A stretch of DNA of 60,325 nucleotides from a virus. Location: IMG/VR virus record IMGVR_UViG_3300030107_001017, positions 1 through 60,325 of that record, one strand, 5' to 3'. The position numbers and the translations under genes were made by a program. A model generated the notes under the pieces. It did not search any database. It saw only the letters and a program-made list of their open reading frames with translations, and was not told the origin of the DNA. Shown one piece after another: positions 56,922-60,325 of this stretch. How positions within the stretch are numbered: the first letter of the stretch is position 1; every line of letters starts with the position of its first letter.

Positions 56922-57362
56922 CTAATATCCCAACATTTTGTCTCTTAATCTTTCAGCTCTTTCTCCAACTTGCTCAGACCAACGACTATCCATCATTTCT
57001 TCAGCTGCCGTTTCCCAGTCCTCAAGCTCTAAAGCTGCTAAAAAGTTTTTAAAACCACGGAGTCTAGGGTAACCTAAATTAAAACACATATTAGCCAGAA
57101 CTCTCTGTCTGGTTTCTGGTAGAGTTCTCCACCAAGGGAGATTTTTATCTAGTTCCTCACAAACTGTGTCAATATCTTCGTTAAAACATTGTGTCACTCG
57201 TTCTTCAGAAACTGGTGTGCCGAGAGGTTGTCCGTGCTCTTCATCTGATTTTTTGACTAAGTGACCTATACCAAAAGTGGCGTAACCTAAATGATCTTCA
57301 TATACTTCGTATACACAACCCTCATCTAGTTTAAGTTCTTCTTCTAATTTAGCTCTATCCAT
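56922..57362 (-). CDS. T4-type lysozyme (endolysin)
   Basis: The 146-aa protein has KLDEGCVYEVYEDHLGYATF with the E14-D23-T29 triad (equivalents of E11, D20, T26 in T4 lysozyme), GIGHL and a C-terminal helical lobe (RQRVLANMCFNLGYPRLRGF). It cleaves peptidoglycan. No signal peptide is seen, so a holin would be needed. It lies directly after the spanin-like genes and overlaps the lipoprotein gene by eight bases. Confidence 0.9.
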   Translation of the reverse strand: MDRAKLEEELKLDEGCVYEVYEDHLGYATFGIGHLVKKSDEEHGQPLGTPVSEERVTQCFNEDIDTVCEELDKNLPWWRTLPETRQRVLANMCFNLGYPRLRGFKNFLAALELEDWETAAEEMMDSRWSEQVGERAERLRDKMLGY

Positions 57363-57771
57363 CTTCAGCCTCTTGTTGAGTATCTTGTTCTCTATAATAT
57401 TTTAAAATACTCAAGACCTGACGCAAATACCTTTTTACTTCAGCCATGTTAGTAGAAAGGTTCTCGTACCCTTTAGTCGTTAAGGCATACCATGCATTGG
57501 TGGGGGCTTTACCTTCGTTCAAGTCATCGAGATATTCTTGCATAAGTTCTGGATTTAACACCGTCCATTCTACAGGAACAGGTTCTATTTGATTGGGCAG
57601 TGGGGGGTGATAAGTAGGTGCTTTCTTTACCACTGTCACTACTTCTACAGGTTTTACTTCAGGAATGTCTCGACCTGAACCGAGTATAGAGCAACCGCTA
57701 ATCAGCAGCAGGAACAGAAATATTAATGTTTTCATCAAATTGTGTTTCATCGGTAATGGTTTTAAGATCAC
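57355..57771 (-). CDS. Putative o-spanin lipoprotein (Rz1-like)
   Basis: The protein has a lipoprotein signal MKTLIFLFLLLISGCS with lipobox ISGC, a Pro/Val-rich linker (EVKPVEVVTVVKKAPTYHPP) and a helical C-terminus. The start is probably at Met8 or Met13 of the 138-codon frame (57750 or 57735). It overlaps the helical membrane protein upstream by about 74 bases, the arrangement typical of Rz/Rz1. Confidence 0.7.
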   Translation of the reverse strand: MILKPLPMKHNLMKTLIFLFLLLISGCSILGSGRDIPEVKPVEVVTVVKKAPTYHPPLPNQIEPVPVEWTVLNPELMQEYLDDLNEGKAPTNAWYALTTKGYENLSTNMAEVKRYLRQVLSILKYYREQDTQQEAEDG

Positions 57772-58141
57772 TTAGCACTGACTTGGTGCCACGGTTGATA
57801 ATATTCTCGATAAGTTTCGGCTTCCTGATGGACAACACATCCATGGAGTGCCGTGAGAACTTTTTTCTGATATCGGTTACCTCGTTTTGAGCCATCATGT
57901 TTTCTTTCTGTAGACGTTCTACTTGAGCAAGCATAAGGTCATGGTTTTGAATAGTTTGTTTTAGGTTGTCGTTTTGTTCTTCTATGGTGCGCTCTAGGGT
58001 TTTTTGGTTCTGGATTGATTGTTCTAACCTTATATGAAACGCATCAATCTCAGCCTGAGACTTGTCATAATACATTTTGAAAGACCCTGCTAGAAAAACA
58101 AGGGCGATACCTAAACCAATACTTAATTTAAATCCCATCAT
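57698..58141 (-). CDS. Putative i-spanin (Rz-like)
   Basis: The 147-aa protein has one N-terminal membrane segment (FKLSIGLGIALVFLAGSFKM) followed by a long periplasmic coiled coil (RLEQSIQNQKTLERTIEEQN). Its end overlaps the lipoprotein gene. This fits an inner-membrane spanin that links to the outer-membrane lipoprotein at lysis. Assignment is by topology and overlap. Confidence 0.7.
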   Translation of the reverse strand: MMGFKLSIGLGIALVFLAGSFKMYYDKSQAEIDAFHIRLEQSIQNQKTLERTIEEQNDNLKQTIQNHDLMLAQVERLQKENMMAQNEVTDIRKKFSRHSMDVLSIRKPKLIENIINRGTKSVLSDLKTITDETQFDENINISVPAAD

Positions 58142-58602
58142 TTAAAAATCAATATGACCCCTCCAATCAAGATAAATGCACAAAGTAACCCTATTGCTGT
58201 TACTCCCATAATCAACCATATCTGTTGAATCATTTTCTTTCGGGCGGCGGCTCTGGCCTTAATAGCCTCCATCTGTCGTTTGTGGTTGGCTTTCTGCCTC
58301 GCTTTAGCTTCGTCCCATCTTTGCAACAAAGCTGGATCATGGATAACTAACATATCATGCAGTGATTTTTCCCATTGATCACGACGGTGTTTAATGCTTT
58401 CTAGTTTCAATAACTCTTGTGAACTAAGATTGTTGATTATTGAGTCTTTCTTTTCACGCTCAAAAGAATCTAGCGCATCACTAAATCCTTGCATCAATTC
58501 AACTGCTTTCGCAGCCCCGTCGCCAACCTCATTTAATTTATTGATGGCGGTGGATATAGTAGACAGGATTGCACCCGCCGCTGCTACACTTTCAATTATC
58601 AT
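58138..58602 (-). CDS. Helical protein with C-terminal membrane anchor
   Basis: The 154-aa protein has an N-terminal helix (AAAGAILSTISTAINKLNEV), a charged middle (KHRRDQWEKSLHDML) with AIKARAAARKKM, and a C-terminal hydrophobic segment (IWLIMGVTAIGLLCAFILIG, then GVILIF). Such tail-anchored proteins occur next to spanin genes; a holin or antiholin role is possible. It overlaps the i-spanin-like gene by four bases. Confidence 0.7.
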   Translation of the reverse strand: MIIESVAAAGAILSTISTAINKLNEVGDGAAKAVELMQGFSDALDSFEREKKDSIINNLSSQELLKLESIKHRRDQWEKSLHDMLVIHDPALLQRWDEAKARQKANHKRQMEAIKARAAARKKMIQQIWLIMGVTAIGLLCAFILIGGVILIFK

Positions 58603-58611
58603 TGTAAACCT

Positions 58612-58944
58612 CTACGGTTTACGCGACATATAGGCTGTCGCTCCGAAATACAGACCTATGATGCTGGCTTGACTAAGGAACAACATATCGCTCAGTGAAG
58701 ACAAGGTTGATAAACGTTCTTCTGGTACAAAAGGTAATAGCGGCAATAGTGAGTATAACACCATAGAAGACATAGCTACCCAAGCAATACGCCTTTGTGA
58801 ATCTTGCTTTTCTTCTCTTAAATCTAATTCTAACATTTGAGTAGCGCGTTCAAGTTCTTCGTCACTAACAGTGCCGTCTTGGTCTATGTCATATTTAGCC
58901 CAAACAGAATTTTCTTGTAACTTCTTAACCATAACTAATCCCAA
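58612..58944 (-). CDS. EF-hand-containing membrane protein, putative holin
   Basis: The protein has DIDQDGTVSDEEL (an EF-hand loop of the DxDxDG type at about 20-32), then a charged helix and two hydrophobic segments (IAWVAMSSMVLYSLLPLLPF and MLFLSQASIIGLYFGATAYM). The true start may be Met5 (MVKKLQENSV). Two-helix proteins of this type lie in lysis modules of marine phages; a calcium-binding holin is a suggestion. Confidence 0.7.
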   Translation of the reverse strand: MGLVMVKKLQENSVWAKYDIDQDGTVSDEELERATQMLELDLREEKQDSQRRIAWVAMSSMVLYSLLPLLPFVPEERLSTLSSLSDMLFLSQASIIGLYFGATAYMSRKP

Positions 58945-59162
58945 AACTTTTGGTTGGCTCCAGCCATCACTGGCTTGCAGTAAGCGGTTATGTTGTGTTG
59001 TTTGATGCCCCCTCTACAACGGACATCTCGACAATTATGTTCTATCCAATATGCAAATTGCTGACATCTATGGATGTCTCTAAATAACATTTGCTCCGAA
59101 CCTTGCGTTACGTTGCCTTCTATGACTGTAACTAACATAAAGGCCAGTATTGTGCCTTTCAT
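58935..59162 (-). CDS. Small secreted Cys-rich protein
   Basis: The 75-aa protein has a hydrophobic N-terminus (MKGTILAFMLVTVIEGNVTQ), then RDIHRCQQFAYWIEHNCRDV and TAYCKPVM with four cysteines. It may be secreted to the periplasm. It is a short protein recurrent in lysis regions of marine phages; function is unknown. Confidence 0.65.
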   Translation of the reverse strand: MKGTILAFMLVTVIEGNVTQGSEQMLFRDIHRCQQFAYWIEHNCRDVRCRGGIKQHNITAYCKPVMAGANQKFWD

Positions 59163-59165
59163 TTC

Positions 59166-59375
59166 TCATAAAAACTTTGCAGCCACTATAGTAGCCACCA
59201 TGAATGGATATACGCCCCAAATCATCATTTCTAGTTTTTTAAACTTTTCAGAACCCTCATTCAACCGTTCCTCTATTCGTTCGTATCTTAAAGCGCACTC
59301 TCTTTGGTGGGTTTTTAATTCGGCTAGGGTTTGCTGAGAATCTGAAACTTTAGCTTGGGTTCTTTTAGCAGCCAT
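59166..59375 (-). CDS. Small tail-anchored coiled-coil protein
   Basis: The 69-aa protein has a charged coiled coil (KTHQRECALRYERIEERLNE) and a C-terminal hydrophobic segment (MMIWGVYPFMVATIVAAKFL). Topology is like small holin/antiholin-type or spanin-associated proteins. It has one-base overlap with the 77-aa gene. Function is inferred. Confidence 0.7.
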   Translation of the reverse strand: MAAKRTQAKVSDSQQTLAELKTHQRECALRYERIEERLNEGSEKFKKLEMMIWGVYPFMVATIVAAKFL

Positions 59376-59608
59376 TACTGTTGCTCCGCATTAGCTGCTT
59401 CTAGCTGTTGTGAGTACCAGTTAAATGCTGCTACATAGGTGTCTAGTTGCTTTTGATTAGCATTGATTAAATTAGTAATCTGACCAATCTGCTCTCTAAG
59501 CTCGTCCATACGAGCGGTTAACATCTCAGGGGTAGGAGGAAGTTGAGCAACCTCTGCCTCTTCTACAACCTCTGCGTCTACGATTTCTTCAGTGCCTTGT
59601 TCCGTCAT
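59375..59608 (-). CDS. Acidic coiled-coil protein, 77 aa
   Basis: The protein starts with an acidic segment (EIVDAEVVEEAEVAQLPPTP) followed by a coiled coil (LTARMDELREQIGQITNLIN). It may be a virion assembly or lysis-accessory protein. It overlaps the upstream oxygenase by 20 bases and the downstream gene by one. Function is unknown. Confidence 0.7.
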   Translation of the reverse strand: MTEQGTEEIVDAEVVEEAEVAQLPPTPEMLTARMDELREQIGQITNLINANQKQLDTYVAAFNWYSQQLEAANAEQQ

Positions 59609-60290
59609 CTTCTACCTTCCAAACATTCAAATTTGCGGCAACAGTACGCCGTTCACCTTCGCCCTCAAACGGGTAAACCATGTGTGTTAGCCAGCTAGGA
59701 AACATCAAGAACTTCCCTACTTCTGGCTTGATTACAAAACTTTGCGGAGGAGCTAACCGCTCTACATCTAATAAACTATTACGACCATAACTGAATGCCA
59801 GACACCCATCTGCATTTCCACTAGAGTTATACAGACTATACTCAGGGCTTCCCGCTGTGGGCTGATCTAGGATTTGTTGGGGTACTTTTGTCCAACAGGT
59901 GCAGGAGACTCCCATAATGGTTTTAGTGCCATGATCGTGCATTGGGTTGTAATCTCCCTGATAACTATGCACCGACCACAACTCGTCTGTAAGAACCTCT
60001 CTTTTACCTTTTAGTGGGTTACCAGAGTGAGCGCAGAACTGCTTGACGTAATCCATCGCCAGACCCTGAATCGTCCAGTTAAAGTCTTTTAACTCTTCAC
60101 AATGATGATCCATCGTAAGCTGTTGTCCGTGGGCTATCTGCCCGACTAATGTACCCGCATGGCTCTTGCGTTCTTGATCTACCATTAACTTATCTAGGTA
60201 GTCATTAAGAGTCCCTACCATACTTTCCGATAGCTGTGCTTCCAGCATAAACACCGCTGGTAAAGAATGAAGCGTAAAGTGTTGCTCCAT
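59589..60290 (-). CDS. 2OG-Fe(II) oxygenase-like protein after the tail fibre
   Basis: The 233-aa protein has YNPMHDHGTK with H118-D-H120, then SFVIKPEVGKFLMFPSWLTH (His203) and ERRTVAANLNVW (Arg214/215). These are the iron and 2OG ligands of a TIGR02466-like oxygenase, of a kind often located beside marine phage tail-fibre genes. It may modify the fibre or a host molecule; the substrate is unknown. Its ATG is in a TAATG overlap with the inferred tail-fibre stop. Confidence 0.8.
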   Translation of the reverse strand: MEQHFTLHSLPAVFMLEAQLSESMVGTLNDYLDKLMVDQERKSHAGTLVGQIAHGQQLTMDHHCEELKDFNWTIQGLAMDYVKQFCAHSGNPLKGKREVLTDELWSVHSYQGDYNPMHDHGTKTIMGVSCTCWTKVPQQILDQPTAGSPEYSLYNSSGNADGCLAFSYGRNSLLDVERLAPPQSFVIKPEVGKFLMFPSWLTHMVYPFEGEGERRTVAANLNVWKVEDDGTRH

Positions 60291-60325
60291 TAGCTAGGGA
60301 TTACAAAGTTGTTATTAGGTACAGG
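60290..60325 (-). CDS. C-terminal 11 codons of the tail fibre, if the genome is circular
   Basis: Read on the minus strand from base 60325, one frame gives PVPNNNFVIPS and a TAA (60292-60290) in a TAATG overlap with the next gene. It is in phase with the open frame that ends at base 1, so the fibre gene probably crosses the window boundary. Missing sequence between the ends cannot be excluded. Confidence 0.55.
   Translation of the reverse strand, partial: PVPNNNFVIPS

Overview
The window looks like a near-complete genome of an uncultured tailed phage of the marine podovirus-like type. It has a P22-like large portal, a terminase large subunit, a HK97-fold capsid protein, P22 gp4/gp10-like tail adaptors and a set of large glycine- and alanine-rich internal virion proteins. 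It also has a T4-type lysozyme with spanin-like genes, and a family A DNA polymerase. No integrase, repressor module, RNA polymerase or tRNA was seen, so a lytic lifestyle that relies on the host RNA polymerase is the simplest reading. Family resemblances point to environmental marine phages; the host cannot be named from the sequence. All family names come from memory of motifs, not from a database search.

Layout: all genes but one read leftward (minus strand). A late unit starts near 19.78 kb with a good sigma70-like promoter. It runs through a 1022-aa virion protein, terL, portal, a cluster of tiny basic proteins, a GroES-like protein, scaffold, capsid, adaptors and a repetitive tail fibre cut by base 1. 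The fibre frame appears to continue in phase from base 60325 and to stop in a TAATG overlap with the next gene. The window is therefore probably a circular or circularly permuted genome opened inside the fibre gene, and the late unit would continue from 60.3 kb through an oxygenase, the lysis genes, the tail hub and five internal virion proteins, down to 44.7 kb.

The early/middle half (about 43 to 20 kb, leftward) encodes replication: an SSB-like protein, AEP-type primase, UvrD-like helicase, DNA polymerase, RecB/Cas4-like and Hjc-like nucleases. Within it is a compact nucleotide- and base-modification block at 33.5-38.2 kb. Its genes are an AlkB-like dioxygenase, a putative photodamage glycosylase, a stand-alone HMUDK/thymine-pyrophosphorylase-type protein, an Nmad1-like protein, dUTPase, a TET-associated-type glycosyltransferase and a thymidylate-synthase/dUMP-hydroxymethylase homologue. 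This is the best candidate for an interesting system: a possible thymine hypermodification pathway of a composition I do not recognise. Downstream come a DUF932 protein, a cytidylyltransferase, terS and many small early genes. An SNF2/DEAD-like helicase (43.26-44.70 kb) is the only rightward gene.

Non-coding highlights are a 790-base GATC-rich, repeat-rich region (20.2-21.0 kb) that resembles an origin or control region, a recurrent TTTACT-N16/17 promoter type, and four intrinsic terminators, one with a UUCG loop directly behind the capsid gene. Three small genes of 45-56 codons with TAATG, ATGA or similar stop-start overlaps were found by reading the gaps.
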